Source of the DNA: Pigmentibacter sp. JX0631
GTDB lineage: Bacteria > Bdellovibrionota_B > Oligoflexia > Silvanigrellales > Silvanigrellaceae
Direction: 5' to 3'
DNA length: 64,000 nt
Assembly (NCBI RefSeq): GCF_029873255.1
Contig: NZ_CP123622.1
Location: 893,501-957,500 of the forward strand
Both the position numbers and the translations under genes were made by a program. The notes beneath the pieces are model-generated. The model was not told the DNA's origin, ran no database searches, and saw only the letters and a program-made list of their open reading frames with translations. Shown here piece after piece: positions 55,947 through 64,000 of this stretch. Position 1 is the stretch's first letter, and each line of letters starts with the position of its first letter.

Positions 55947-57923
55947 ATGGACAAAAATTTTCGCGACTTTGCCTGCTCTGTTCAGAAAAAAATACCCCAC
56001 CAATTTGTCTTATTGGACCCTCTTTCAAGGTACGCCTATGCAAATGATGCCAGTCACTATTACCTAGTTCCAAAAATTATCATTCTCGTAGAAAATGAAG
56101 AGCAGGTTAAATGGGTTTTTTATTGCGCAAATTTAAACCATATTTCAGTAACAATTCGAGCAGCAGGCAGCTCATTATCAGGTCAATCTATTACAGACTC
56201 TTGTCTATTAGTTATCAATTGGAATTGGAGAAAAATTTTAGTTGAAAACCAAGGTTTTAACATAAAACTCTCCCCAGGTATCATAGCAAGTGAAGCGAAT
56301 TATGCACTTAAAATGTTTCAAAGAAAAATAGGCCCCGATCCTGCTTCGAGTGATTTTGCAAAAATAGGCGGAATCATTGCCAATAATGCCAGTGGAATGT
56401 GCTGCGGAACACAACAAAACAGTTACAAAACTTTAAAAGATATTCGCTGCGTATTAAGCAATGGCAGTATATTCGATACAAGTTCTCCTTTTTTCAGAAG
56501 TGAATTTAAAAAACAAAACCCTGAGTTAATAACCAAAATAGTTTCTCTCCATGAAAAAATTATTTCTAGTGAAGAAATTAAGAATAAAATTCAACAAAAA
56601 TATTCCATAAAAAATACAGTTGGATATTCTGTTAATGCCTTTTTAGATTTTCAAGATCCTATCGATATCATTTCCCACTTATTTGTTGGTTCTGAAGGAA
56701 CATTAGGATTTATTTCAGAAGTAGATTTATATACTGTAGAAGATCCACCTATTAAAAGTGTTTCTTTATTGCTATTTTCTTGTCCCAAAAATGCTTTAGA
56801 ATTTGTCAATCAATTTGATTTAAAAACCATTTCATCCCTTGAATTTTTAGACTATCGTTCTCTCCAGTGTGTTTGGAGTAAAATCACTCCGTTTATCCAA
56901 ATTGATTATCCGCAAAATAAAGATGAATTTTGTATACTTATTATAGAAATTCGTGACTATCATCTTCAAGAGATAGAAAATAAAATTACATCTCTTAATA
57001 AAATAATTAAAAAAATAGATACAGTTATTTATCAATCTAGTTTTTATTTTGAAAAGGAATATGCAGAAATAATGGGGATTAGAAAATCGATATTACCAAT
57101 TATTCAAAGCAGAAGAAATCAAAACAGCATTTGTTTACTTGAAGATATAGCATTTCCATTAAATTATCTTAGTGAAGGAATAACGTGCCTCTATTCTTTA
57201 TTTAAGAAATACTCCTTGCAAAATTCTTGTATCTTTGGACATGCAAAGGATGGTAACTTACACTTTTTACTAGAGTTGAATTTTAATAAACAAAGTGACA
57301 TTGAAAAATATCAGTTTTTTATGGAAGAACTTGCTGTAATTGTTTTAAAATATAACGGATCTCTAAAAGCAGAACATGGAACAGGCAGAAACATTGCTCC
57401 CTTTGTAGAAAGTGAATGGGGAAAAGAAATTACCTTAATTATGCATGAAATAAAAAATATTTTTGATCCTAACCATTTATTAAATCCAAATGTTATAATT
57501 TCAGCCGATAAAAAAATTCATATTAAAAATTTAAAATCAATACTAAATATCAACTCACTTTTAGACAAATGTAATGAATGCGGACGCTGTGAACAAGTGT
57601 GCCCTTCTACAGGATATACCTTTACTCCTAGACAAAGAATAACTGCACTGCGGGCAATTGAACATGTTAAAAAAGAACAAAATATTCGTTTAGCAAAAGA
57701 AATGTTAAAAGAATTTAAAATAAAAGGTTCTGATTCCTGTGCCGCTAGCAGTATGTGCGCCATAGTCTGTCCCGTGAAAGTCGATACGGGGCAAGTTATT
57801 AAGGAGTGGAGGAAAATTCATCGAAATAAATTTTTCTCTCCTTTCGTAATTTTAATTAGTAAAATTCATTTTATGCTTCCTTTTCTGGGAAGAATTTTTT
57901 TGTATTTCAAAGGAATTAAGTAA
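55947..57923 (+). CDS. FAD-linked D-lactate dehydrogenase-like protein with 4Fe-4S ferredoxin domain
   Basis: This 658-residue enzyme has an FAD-binding PCMH domain (VTIRAAGSSLSGQS; IGPDPASSDFAKIGGIIANN; VGSEGTLGFISEV) and an FAD-oxidase C-terminal domain with GHAKDGNLHFLLEL and EHGTGRNIAPFVESEWGKE. A ferredoxin-like part follows, with CNECGRCEQVCPSTG and CAASSMCAIVCPVK. This is the layout of the large respiratory D-lactate dehydrogenases (Dld-II/GlcD-GlcF type), which pass electrons from a 2-hydroxyacid to quinone. The cysteine-rich CCG half usually fused behind it is encoded by the next gene, whose ATG overlaps this stop (TAATG). The exact 2-hydroxyacid is not determined. Confidence 0.88.
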   Translation: MDKNFRDFACSVQKKIPHQFVLLDPLSRYAYANDASHYYLVPKIIILVENEEQVKWVFYCANLNHISVTIRAAGSSLSGQSITDSCLLVINWNWRKILVENQGFNIKLSPGIIASEANYALKMFQRKIGPDPASSDFAKIGGIIANNASGMCCGTQQNSYKTLKDIRCVLSNGSIFDTSSPFFRSEFKKQNPELITKIVSLHEKIISSEEIKNKIQQKYSIKNTVGYSVNAFLDFQDPIDIISHLFVGSEGTLGFISEVDLYTVEDPPIKSVSLLLFSCPKNALEFVNQFDLKTISSLEFLDYRSLQCVWSKITPFIQIDYPQNKDEFCILIIEIRDYHLQEIENKITSLNKIIKKIDTVIYQSSFYFEKEYAEIMGIRKSILPIIQSRRNQNSICLLEDIAFPLNYLSEGITCLYSLFKKYSLQNSCIFGHAKDGNLHFLLELNFNKQSDIEKYQFFMEELAVIVLKYNGSLKAEHGTGRNIAPFVESEWGKEITLIMHEIKNIFDPNHLLNPNVIISADKKIHIKNLKSILNINSLLDKCNECGRCEQVCPSTGYTFTPRQRITALRAIEHVKKEQNIRLAKEMLKEFKIKGSDSCAASSMCAIVCPVKVDTGQVIKEWRKIHRNKFFSPFVILISKIHFMLPFLGRIFLYFKGIK

Positions 57924-58588
57924 TGGAAGATATTTATTTGTACCCAACCTGCTCTGGACAAATGTTTAAAAGCAAACACTCCATGACAGAGAAAATTATT
58001 TCAATATTAAATAAATTAAACTATAAAACACATATCTTAAGCCTTCCAAATGAATGTTGTGGGTTGATGTATACTAATATGGGATTTCCAGACATTGCAG
58101 CAAATAAATTAAATTCATTTCTCACCAAAATAAAAAATAAAGGCGTTCTAATTGAAAATTTAAGTTGCTATTATGAAATAAAAAAACAACACCCTTCTTG
58201 TGAATATATTTTGAACCCAATAGATTTTCTATATCCAAAATTAAATAAATTAAAAATAACAATAAAACAAGAATCTGCTCTTCTTCACATCAACTGTTCA
58301 GTCACCAATGCAAATTTACAAGATAAATTACTTGCTATTGCTCAGCAGTGTCTTTCGCAAGTAACTGTTCCAACTCAAATAATGTGCTGCGGATTTGCTG
58401 GTAGCAAAGGGTTTACAAATGAAAAGCTAAATAAAAATGCGTTAAGAAATTTTCCAGAACAAGTTCCTAAAGATTGCCAGACGGGTTATACCTGTTTAGA
58501 AACCTGTGCGCTGGGTTTTAATAAACAGACTAGTGTTTATTTTACTTCAATATTTCACTTACTTGATGCATGTAGTGAAAAACTTTAA
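57923..58588 (+). CDS. Cysteine-rich (CCG-domain) Fe-S oxidoreductase subunit
   Basis: This 221-residue protein has two CCG-like modules: YPTCSGQM with NECCGLMYTNMG, and LLHINCSVT with IMCCGFAGSKGF, plus a C-terminal GYTCLETCALGF. These are the cysteine-rich domains found in GlcF, HdrB and the C-terminus of Dld-II enzymes. The ATG overlaps the previous stop by one base with AAAGGA upstream, so translation is probably coupled and the two chains form one complex. Confidence 0.85.
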   Translation: MEDIYLYPTCSGQMFKSKHSMTEKIISILNKLNYKTHILSLPNECCGLMYTNMGFPDIAANKLNSFLTKIKNKGVLIENLSCYYEIKKQHPSCEYILNPIDFLYPKLNKLKITIKQESALLHINCSVTNANLQDKLLAIAQQCLSQVTVPTQIMCCGFAGSKGFTNEKLNKNALRNFPEQVPKDCQTGYTCLETCALGFNKQTSVYFTSIFHLLDACSEKL

Positions 58589-58604
58589 ATTTTAGGAAAA
58601 AAGA

Positions 58605-59069
58605 ATGCTCTCCTTACCTGTCATTTCTAGTTTAATCTGCGGTATTCTTTTAGCAGTTATGAACAACTTAAATGGTATTCTAGCAAAATATACCACACCT
58701 CTTTACTCATCATGGGTTGCGCATGGAGTAGGAAGTATTACTGCAGTTTTAATTCTAATATATTTTTTATTTAGAAAGCAGAAAAAAGAAGAAATTGAAA
58801 AACAAATCATGAAAAATAGAACTTACTATTTTTATTACATTGGCGGCATTATAGGTGCATGTACCGTTATTTTTTCTTCAATTGCTATTAATAGCGTAAT
58901 TGGTTTGTCTGGTACTTTATCTTTAATGTTACTTGGCTCTGTGTGTTTTGGAATTTTTTCTGATTTATTTGGAATATTTGGTACTGCGAAAAAAAAATTT
59001 CAAAGCAATGATATTTTTGTTATCAGCTTTATTTTGTTAGGAAGCTGGCTTATCATTTTTTGTCGTTAG
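58605..59069 (+). CDS. DUF606/YdcZ-type small DMT transporter subunit A
   Basis: This 154-residue membrane protein has about five hydrophobic segments and the DUF606 start LICGILLAVMNNLNGILAKY, with SWVAHGVGSITAVLIL. The family consists of five-TM half transporters of the drug/metabolite superfamily that often occur as adjacent pairs. The substrate is unknown. It starts 17 bases after the CCG-domain gene, so it may ride on the same transcript, perhaps moving a 2-hydroxyacid; that link is only positional. Confidence 0.78.
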   Translation: MLSLPVISSLICGILLAVMNNLNGILAKYTTPLYSSWVAHGVGSITAVLILIYFLFRKQKKEEIEKQIMKNRTYYFYYIGGIIGACTVIFSSIAINSVIGLSGTLSLMLLGSVCFGIFSDLFGIFGTAKKKFQSNDIFVISFILLGSWLIIFCR

Positions 59070-59078
59070 GTTTAAATA

Positions 59079-59537
59079 ATGTTATATTTTGTTTTACTTG
59101 CTTTTTTTAATGGAGTTTTTATTGGTTTAAATAGAGCCATAAATGGAAAATTAAGCAATTATATTGGTCCCTTTCAAGCATCGTTTGTGAATCATTTTGT
59201 TGGTTTTCTTTTTTTAACAATTTTATTTTTTAGTCTCTCTCAGTTTAAAATACCTAATCAGAACGAAATTCCTTTTCTGGCATACTTGGGCGGTTTTTTT
59301 GGTGTCTTTATGGTTGCACTTAGTAGCTATTCATTTATGAAACTAGGTGCTACAAAAAGCCTTATTTATGCCATTAGTGCACAAATGTTAACCTGTGTAA
59401 TTATTGATACTAATGATTATCACTCATTAAAATTTATTGGCAAAATAATTGGTGTTTGCTTTATTATCCTTGGTGTTTATTTATTGCAGAAGGAGAAGGA
59501 GGGGGATAAAAAGAAAGGATTAATAAATGCAAAGTAA
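59079..59537 (+). CDS. DUF606/YdcZ-type small DMT transporter subunit B
   Basis: This 152-residue protein is a second five-TM half transporter, 10 bases downstream of the first. It has FNGVFIGLNRAINGKLSNYI, FQASFVNHFVGFLF and the family-like SYSFMKLGATKSLIYAISAQ and LKFIGKIIGVCFIILGVYLL. The two probably assemble as an antiparallel heterodimer, as known for paired small transporters. A charged C-terminal tail follows the last TM. Confidence 0.78.
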   Translation: MLYFVLLAFFNGVFIGLNRAINGKLSNYIGPFQASFVNHFVGFLFLTILFFSLSQFKIPNQNEIPFLAYLGGFFGVFMVALSSYSFMKLGATKSLIYAISAQMLTCVIIDTNDYHSLKFIGKIIGVCFIILGVYLLQKEKEGDKKKGLINAK

Positions 59538-59660
59538 AACTGTAGTAAAATAAATTAAGATAATTAAATCAAAAACACACCAATTTTTCTTGAAATCAAA
59601 AGTTTTTTAGCATAATGTAATATACTCTTATAAAATCAGTTTTATTCAAAGGATTTGAAT

Positions 59661-60593
59661 ATGTCCATTCCGAAATATCACCAGATGATGCTTCCCATTT
59701 TAAAATTACTCGCAGATGGAAAAAAACATCAACTTTCAGAAATACGAAGTACTATTGCTAATCAGTTTGATTTAAATGAAAAAGAGTTAAATGAAAAATT
59801 AGCTTCTGGAGCACAAACAATTTTTGACAACCGAGTAGGTTGGGCAAAAACATATTTAAAAAAGGCAGAGTTGATTGATTCTCCTGAACGTGGGTATGTA
59901 ATTATCAATCAGAAAGGAAAAGATTTATTAAAAGAAAACCTTTCCGAAATTACATCTCGTGAATTAAGCAGATATGAATGTTTTGTAGAATTTAAAGGAA
60001 ATGCTAACTCTTCGCAGAATTATAAAACTGTAAGTGATGATGTAAACGAAACAAATTTACCTGAAATTACAGCTACACCACAAGAAAGTTTAGATAGAGC
60101 TTATGCCTCTTTAAACAACGAATTAATGACAGAATTGCTAACTAATATTGAAAACTGCTCTCCTTTTTTCTTTGAAAAATTGGTAGTCGATTTGCTTATC
60201 AATATGGGATATGGCGGTTCACGCAAAGAAGCCGGTGAAGCTTTTCAAACTTCTGGAGATGGCGGTATAGATGGCATTATCAAAGAAGACAGGTTAGGTC
60301 TTGATACTATCTATATTCAAGCTAAAAGATGGAAAAAAGAATCTGTCATTGGTAGACCAGAAATTCAAAAATTTGCTGGAGCTTTACAAGGTTTTAGAGC
60401 TAGATAAGGAGTATTTATTACAACTTCATTTTTCTCAAAAGAGGCTCGCAGTTACGTTGAACAAATTGAAACAAAAATAATTTTAATCGATGGTAAGCAA
60501 CTTGCAGAATATATGCTAGACAGTAACACTGGAGTCACAACAGTTGACGTTTATAAAATAAAAAAAATTGACCTAGATTACTTTCAAGACTAA
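59661..60593 (+). pseudogene. mrr: Mrr-type restriction endonuclease interrupted by one in-frame stop
   Basis: The first 248 residues (59661-60407) carry the Mrr N-terminal winged-helix domain (PKYHQMMLPILKLLADGKKH; GWAKTYLKKAELIDSPERGY) and the PD-(D/E)xK core with FEKLVVDLLINMGYGG, GDGGIDGII and IYIQAKRWK. At 60405-60407 a TAA stands where the family reads RARKGVFITT. Beyond it the same frame continues for 61 residues of normal Mrr C-terminus (GVFITTSFFSKEARSYVEQI, LIDGKQLAEYMLD and TVYEI-like VDVYKIKKI) to TAA 60591-60593. A single AAA-to-TAA change explains it. ATG 59661 has AAAGGA seven bases upstream. The truncated product may still fold. Mrr enzymes cut methylated DNA. Confidence 0.88.
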
Positions 60594-60700
60594 TTTTAAA
60601 ATTACCAAAATACTATCCAAAAAAATAATCACTTCCATTTTCTTATTAAATTTATTTGCTAAAATAATGTGGCGACCGTTATTTTAAAAAGAGAGTAATT

Positions 60701-61490
60701 ATGACCTGCACAAAATATTCATTTTTTTTTATTCTTTGTTATTTTTTTTGAATTTCAGTGTTTTGCAAAAACAACAATAAATATTGGATTTACTGAAAAT
60801 ATTAATCCTCCTTTTACAAATTCTTTAAGTAATAAAGTTGGAGAAAATGGTATTCTTTCTGATCTTGTTGAAGAATTAAATAAAATTAGTGTTAATTATC
60901 ATTTTATATTGCATAAAACATCTTCCAGAAGAAGGTGCATTGAGTTTAAAAATAATACTATCGATTTAATTTTTTTGGAAAGTATAAATTGGGCTTGGAA
61001 AGACTGCATAGGTAAAGAAATATTAAAAATAGCTAATTACAAAGAAATATATATAGCAAAAAATAGAAAAGACATTAATCAAACATATTTTGATAATTTA
61101 AAAAATAAAATATTAGTTATAATCAGAGGTTTTCATTATGGCTTTGCACAGTTTAATTCAGATGAAGAGTATTTACTAAAAAATTTCAAAATTGAATTTA
61201 CCCTATCATATGATGCTATTTTAAAAATGCTGGATTTAGAAAGAGGAGATATTGGAGTAGTACCTTATACTTATATTACTTATTATTCCAAATTTATGCC
61301 TACTATGCAAAACAATTATTTTCTTTCAAATATCACTGATAGCAATGATGTTCTTTCTATTATAAGTAAAGAAAAAAACAAAATAAAAAATCAAGAACTT
61401 ATAAAATTATTTGACCAATTAAAAGCAAAAGGAATTTTAAAAAAAATATTTCAAAAATATGGGATTGAAGAGACACTCCTTGAAAAATAG
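60701..61490 (+). pseudogene. Family-3 periplasmic solute-binding protein with poly-T frameshift in the signal peptide
   Basis: A signal peptide starts at ATG 60701 with GAGAG upstream but runs into TGA after 16 codons. It passes two homopolymers, T9 (60722-60730) and T8 (60742-60749). Removing one T from either joins it to the frame starting GAATTTCAG at 60750. That frame reads CFAKTTINIGFTENINPPFT, then SRRRCIEFKNNTIDLIFLES and GDIGVVPYTYITYYSKF, to the stop at 61490. The restored protein would be 262 residues, typical of SBP_bac_3 amino-acid-binding-like proteins. Phase variation, a true inactivating mutation or a homopolymer sequencing error are all possible. An internal ATG at 60909 gives only the C-terminal 193 residues, without export signal. 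Confidence 0.75.
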
Positions 61491-61722
61491 ATTTTTAGGA
61501 ATACTTAATTTTTAGGAAAAATTATTAATTTAAATATATTTTTTAATTACTTGACACTTAAAATTAAATATACGAAACTAAACTGTTACTTTATTTTTTC
61601 ATTTTACGAAATGACCTGATTTGAATAGGAATTTACTTCTAGACAAATGAGATTTAATAAATAAAATAAACTACAATGAACTTTTAACCTCTTAAAGAGT
61701 TCCTCAACAAGAGAAAACTACA

Positions 61723-62475
61723 ATGAAAATTATCCAAATTACAGACTCACATATTAAAAAACATGCTAATGCACTATTGTATGGAGTCAGTGTTCGTGAA
61801 CAATTTGAAAAAGTGATCAAACATCTTTCAACTTTAAAAGAAGATTTTGATTATTTTTTACTTACGGGAGACATAGCCGATGATGGCTCAGTCGAGGCAT
61901 ATGAGTATATTGCTAATCATTTAGCATACTTTAATAAAAAGGTTTTTTATATAAATGGAAATCATGATGATAAAGAAACTATGCTGAAAACATTTTCTCA
62001 GTTTCCAAATTTTGAATATTTGAATACTTTAAATGTTGCAAATTTTACTTTAGTTGGAATTGATTCTTGCCTCAAAGGAAAAGACTATGGCTTTATTAAT
62101 GAAAACGAGCTTTTGCGAATTAAAACTATTTTATCTAAATTATCTACTGAAAATAGAGAATGTATTTTAGTATTACATCATCACCCTGTAGCAGTGAACA
62201 CTCCTCTTATAGATGATTGTCCGTTAGATAATTCTGAAGAATTTCTTTACTTAGTCAACAAATTTTCCTGTGTAAAATTAATTCTTTCTGGACATGTTCA
62301 CAATGATTATAAAATTCAAATAAATGAAAATTGCTGGTTTGAATCATCAATTTCAACGTTTATTCAATTCAACAAAGGTGGAATTAGCGAAACTGAAATG
62401 AATTCAGATATTTTTGGTTATAAATTAATTTCTTTTAAAGAAAGTAATTATTTTATTAAATTAATTACTTTGTAA
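61723..62475 (+). CDS. cpdA: CpdA-like metallophosphoesterase
   Basis: This 250-residue calcineurin-like phosphoesterase has the five metal motifs: D-S-H in IIQITDSHIKKH (residues 7-10), GD in FLLTGDIADDG, GNHD in YINGNHDDKE, HHHP in CILVLHHHPVAV, and GHVHND. This set and the overall length match class-III cyclic-nucleotide phosphodiesterases (CpdA, hydrolysing 3',5'-cAMP), though other phosphoester substrates are possible. A 13-bp sequence around the start codon also occurs 47 bases upstream. Confidence 0.8.
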   Translation: MKIIQITDSHIKKHANALLYGVSVREQFEKVIKHLSTLKEDFDYFLLTGDIADDGSVEAYEYIANHLAYFNKKVFYINGNHDDKETMLKTFSQFPNFEYLNTLNVANFTLVGIDSCLKGKDYGFINENELLRIKTILSKLSTENRECILVLHHHPVAVNTPLIDDCPLDNSEEFLYLVNKFSCVKLILSGHVHNDYKIQINENCWFESSISTFIQFNKGGISETEMNSDIFGYKLISFKESNYFIKLITL

Positions 62476-62715
62476 TTCAAAATTAAAATTTCAAATTAAT
62501 AAAGCAAGAAAAGCTTAAGATAAAAATATTTCACTAATATTGCTAACTTTTCATTTAATTAAATTAGACTAATATAAATTACTAACTAATTGTATTCCCA
62601 TATATTATTTGAATAAATTTTAAAATTCTCAATTACACTTCCAAAGATTATCTTAAAAAAACTCAAATTTTTCCGATTAAAATCTGTAAATTTTGTGTAC
62701 AAATAGAGAATTATT

Positions 62716-63885
62716 ATGCAAAAAAAGATTTTATTTACTCTTGCTATTGGTACTGCTATCAGTGTCTCAACAATTTACCTAAGTCAACCATTGTTAGCCA
62801 TTTTAAGAGAACAATTTCAATCTTCTGTTAGTGATATAGGCCTAATTATTACCCTTACCCAAATAGGATATGCACTAGGAATATTTACTTTAGTTCCTTT
62901 AGGTGATATTATAAACAAAAAAAAATTAATTCAAATAAAACTTTTATTATTAATATCAACGTTACTTTTAGCTGGTTTCTCCCAAAGTCTATTAATGTTT
63001 TTCTTTGCTAGTATGACTATTGGATTATTTGCTACTTCGGCACAAGATTTTGTTCCATTAGCGGCAGATCTTGCAAAAGAACAAGAAAGAGGTAAAACTA
63101 TTGGTTTTGTTATGAGTGGTCTCCTTCTTGGAATATTACTCTCAAGAACATTTTCTGGCTTTCTTGCTGAACATGTAAGTTGGCAATCAGTATTTTTTAT
63201 TACAGCTTTTCTTATTTCTATTATTTTTATTTTTGTGACAATATTAATCCCATATCAAATTCCTCATTCAAACTTAAAATATTTTCAATTAATACATTCT
63301 ATGAGTAAAATATTTCTTAAAAATTCTATATTACCATTAAGCGTTGTTAGTCATGGCTTGATTGGCGTCATATTTAGTTCATTCTGGACAGTACTTACTT
63401 TTTATTTAAGTGAACCACCATTCAATTTAAATTCAAGTCATATCGGATTATTTGGATTAGCTGGAGCAGCTGGGGCAATAGCAGCTCCAATAGCGGGACG
63501 TTATGCTGATAAAATAGGTCCATTATTGAATATAAAAATAGCAATTCTTCTGATATTCTTTTCTTTTCTTTTACTATTTATATTTCAACACTCTATTGTT
63601 GTTTTAATCATTGGTGTTGTTACTTTTGATTTAGGAGTTCAAGTATCACTTATTTCACATCAATCGATAATATATTCATTAGACACTAAGGCTCGCTCTC
63701 GAATTAATTCAATTTTTGTGACAATACTATTCTTATTTTTCTCATTAGGTTCATTTTTAGGAAGTATCTTATTTCATCACTTTGGCTGGAAAGGTGAATT
63801 AATTCTTTCGTTACTCTGCTGTGTACTAAGTTTTGGAATACATCTAATTTTATCTGAAAAATATAAAAAATTTAAATTGAATTAA
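62716..63885 (+). CDS. MFS transporter
   Basis: This 389-residue protein has twelve hydrophobic segments and the MFS layout of drug/sugar efflux proteins. It opens with TIYLSQPLLAILREQFQSSV, has LGDIINKKKLIQIKLLLLIS as the loop 2-3 signature, a GFVMSGLLLGILLSRTFSGF antiporter-type motif C region in TM5, and the second-half loop AGRYADKIGP. It resembles proton-driven exporters in the YnfM/SotB area. The substrate is unknown. No regulator is adjacent and the gene appears to stand alone. Confidence 0.85.
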   Translation: MQKKILFTLAIGTAISVSTIYLSQPLLAILREQFQSSVSDIGLIITLTQIGYALGIFTLVPLGDIINKKKLIQIKLLLLISTLLLAGFSQSLLMFFFASMTIGLFATSAQDFVPLAADLAKEQERGKTIGFVMSGLLLGILLSRTFSGFLAEHVSWQSVFFITAFLISIIFIFVTILIPYQIPHSNLKYFQLIHSMSKIFLKNSILPLSVVSHGLIGVIFSSFWTVLTFYLSEPPFNLNSSHIGLFGLAGAAGAIAAPIAGRYADKIGPLLNIKIAILLIFFSFLLLFIFQHSIVVLIIGVVTFDLGVQVSLISHQSIIYSLDTKARSRINSIFVTILFLFFSLGSFLGSILFHHFGWKGELILSLLCCVLSFGIHLILSEKYKKFKLN

Positions 63886-63963
63886 AGTAGAATTTTTTGT
63901 TTTTAGACATGCCTTCCAAAGATCAAATTTTATGCAAAAATTAGTGAAAAATAGATCAAAAAA

Positions 63964-63986
63964 AGCCCTCACGGGAGGTGAGGGCT
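63964..63986 (-). terminator. Strong terminator of a minus-strand gene beyond the window
   Basis: AGCCCTCAC 63964-63972 pairs perfectly with GTGAGGGCT 63978-63986 around a 5-base loop. On the - strand it is followed by a run of six or seven T residues (A-run at 63958-63964). It implies a minus-strand gene ending just past 64000. It may also act weakly on the MFS transcript. Confidence 0.8.
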
Positions 63987-64000
63987 AAAGATGAAAGGCT

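Noticed and set aside
1..64000. CRISPR arrays, tRNA or rRNA genes, insertion sequences, prophage or integrase genes
   Set aside because: None was seen: no regularly spaced repeats, no cloverleaf with CCA-type end noticed, and no transposase or integrase reading frame.

Overview
The window is an AT-rich chromosomal segment of a Gram-negative bacterium. It carries a very long, almost uninterrupted run of core translation and transcription genes, followed by a more AT-rich part that mixes accessory and core genes. Signs of a Gram-negative cell are Sec signal peptides on periplasmic binding proteins, a penicillin-acylase-type periplasmic hydrolase, and an rpsU-dnaG-rpoD macromolecular-synthesis operon. 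Gene content and the style of several proteins recall Bdellovibrionota (Oligoflexia/Silvanigrellales-like). That placement is from memory and inference, not from a search.

Region 1 (1-25466, all + strand): the 3' end of etfA, then rplK-rplA-rplJ-rplL-rpoB-rpoC. The S10/spc/alpha genes follow directly: rpsJ, rplC, rplD, rplW, rplB, rpsS, rplV, rpsC, rplP, rpmC, rpsQ, rplN, rplE, rpsN, rpsH, rplF, rplR, rpsE, rpmD, rplO, secY, adk, infA, rpmJ, rpsM, rpsK, a 433-bp gap, rpoA, rplQ and a strong terminator. Several usual members are absent from their normal places: nusG/secE before rplK, the str operon (rpsL, rpsG, fusA, tuf) between rpoC and rpsJ, rplX between rplN and rplE, and rpsD between rpsK and rpoA. 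L5 and IF-1 carry unusual N-terminal extensions.

Region 2 (25483-38943): a PhnA-like zinc-ribbon protein; a PAS sensor kinase whose start sits in a 25-bp tandem duplication; an ohrR/ohr peroxide-defence pair with matching palindromic operators; a cytoplasmic-type sulfatase; a DUF2165-like membrane protein; a penicillin-acylase/AHL-acylase-like enzyme; rho with a long Asn/Ser-rich N-terminus; rocD; folB; and a Rieske oxygenase.

Region 3 (38954-49313, mostly - strand): five tandem paralogous periplasmic binding proteins (SBP family 5) with no permease or ATPase, a 37-codon secreted-peptide ORF on the opposite strand, and a hybrid sensor histidine kinase. This is the best candidate for an undescribed system: multi-paralogue periplasmic ligand capture next to a membrane sensor. 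One paralogue appears to use an ATT start codon.

Region 4 (49537-55674, - strand): the rpsU-dnaG-rpoD operon. RpoD has a disordered N-terminus of about 375 residues. DnaG is about 1030 residues long and appears to hold a second, catalytically dead copy of the primase TOPRIM core.

Region 5 (55947-64000, + strand): a D-lactate-dehydrogenase-like FAD/Fe-S enzyme split into two overlapping genes, a DUF606 transporter pair, an mrr restriction endonuclase interrupted by one in-frame stop, a family-3 binding protein whose signal peptide is broken by a poly-T frameshift, a CpdA-like phosphodiesterase, an MFS exporter, and a terminator belonging to a minus-strand gene beyond the window. I saw no tRNA, rRNA, CRISPR array, insertion sequence or prophage.
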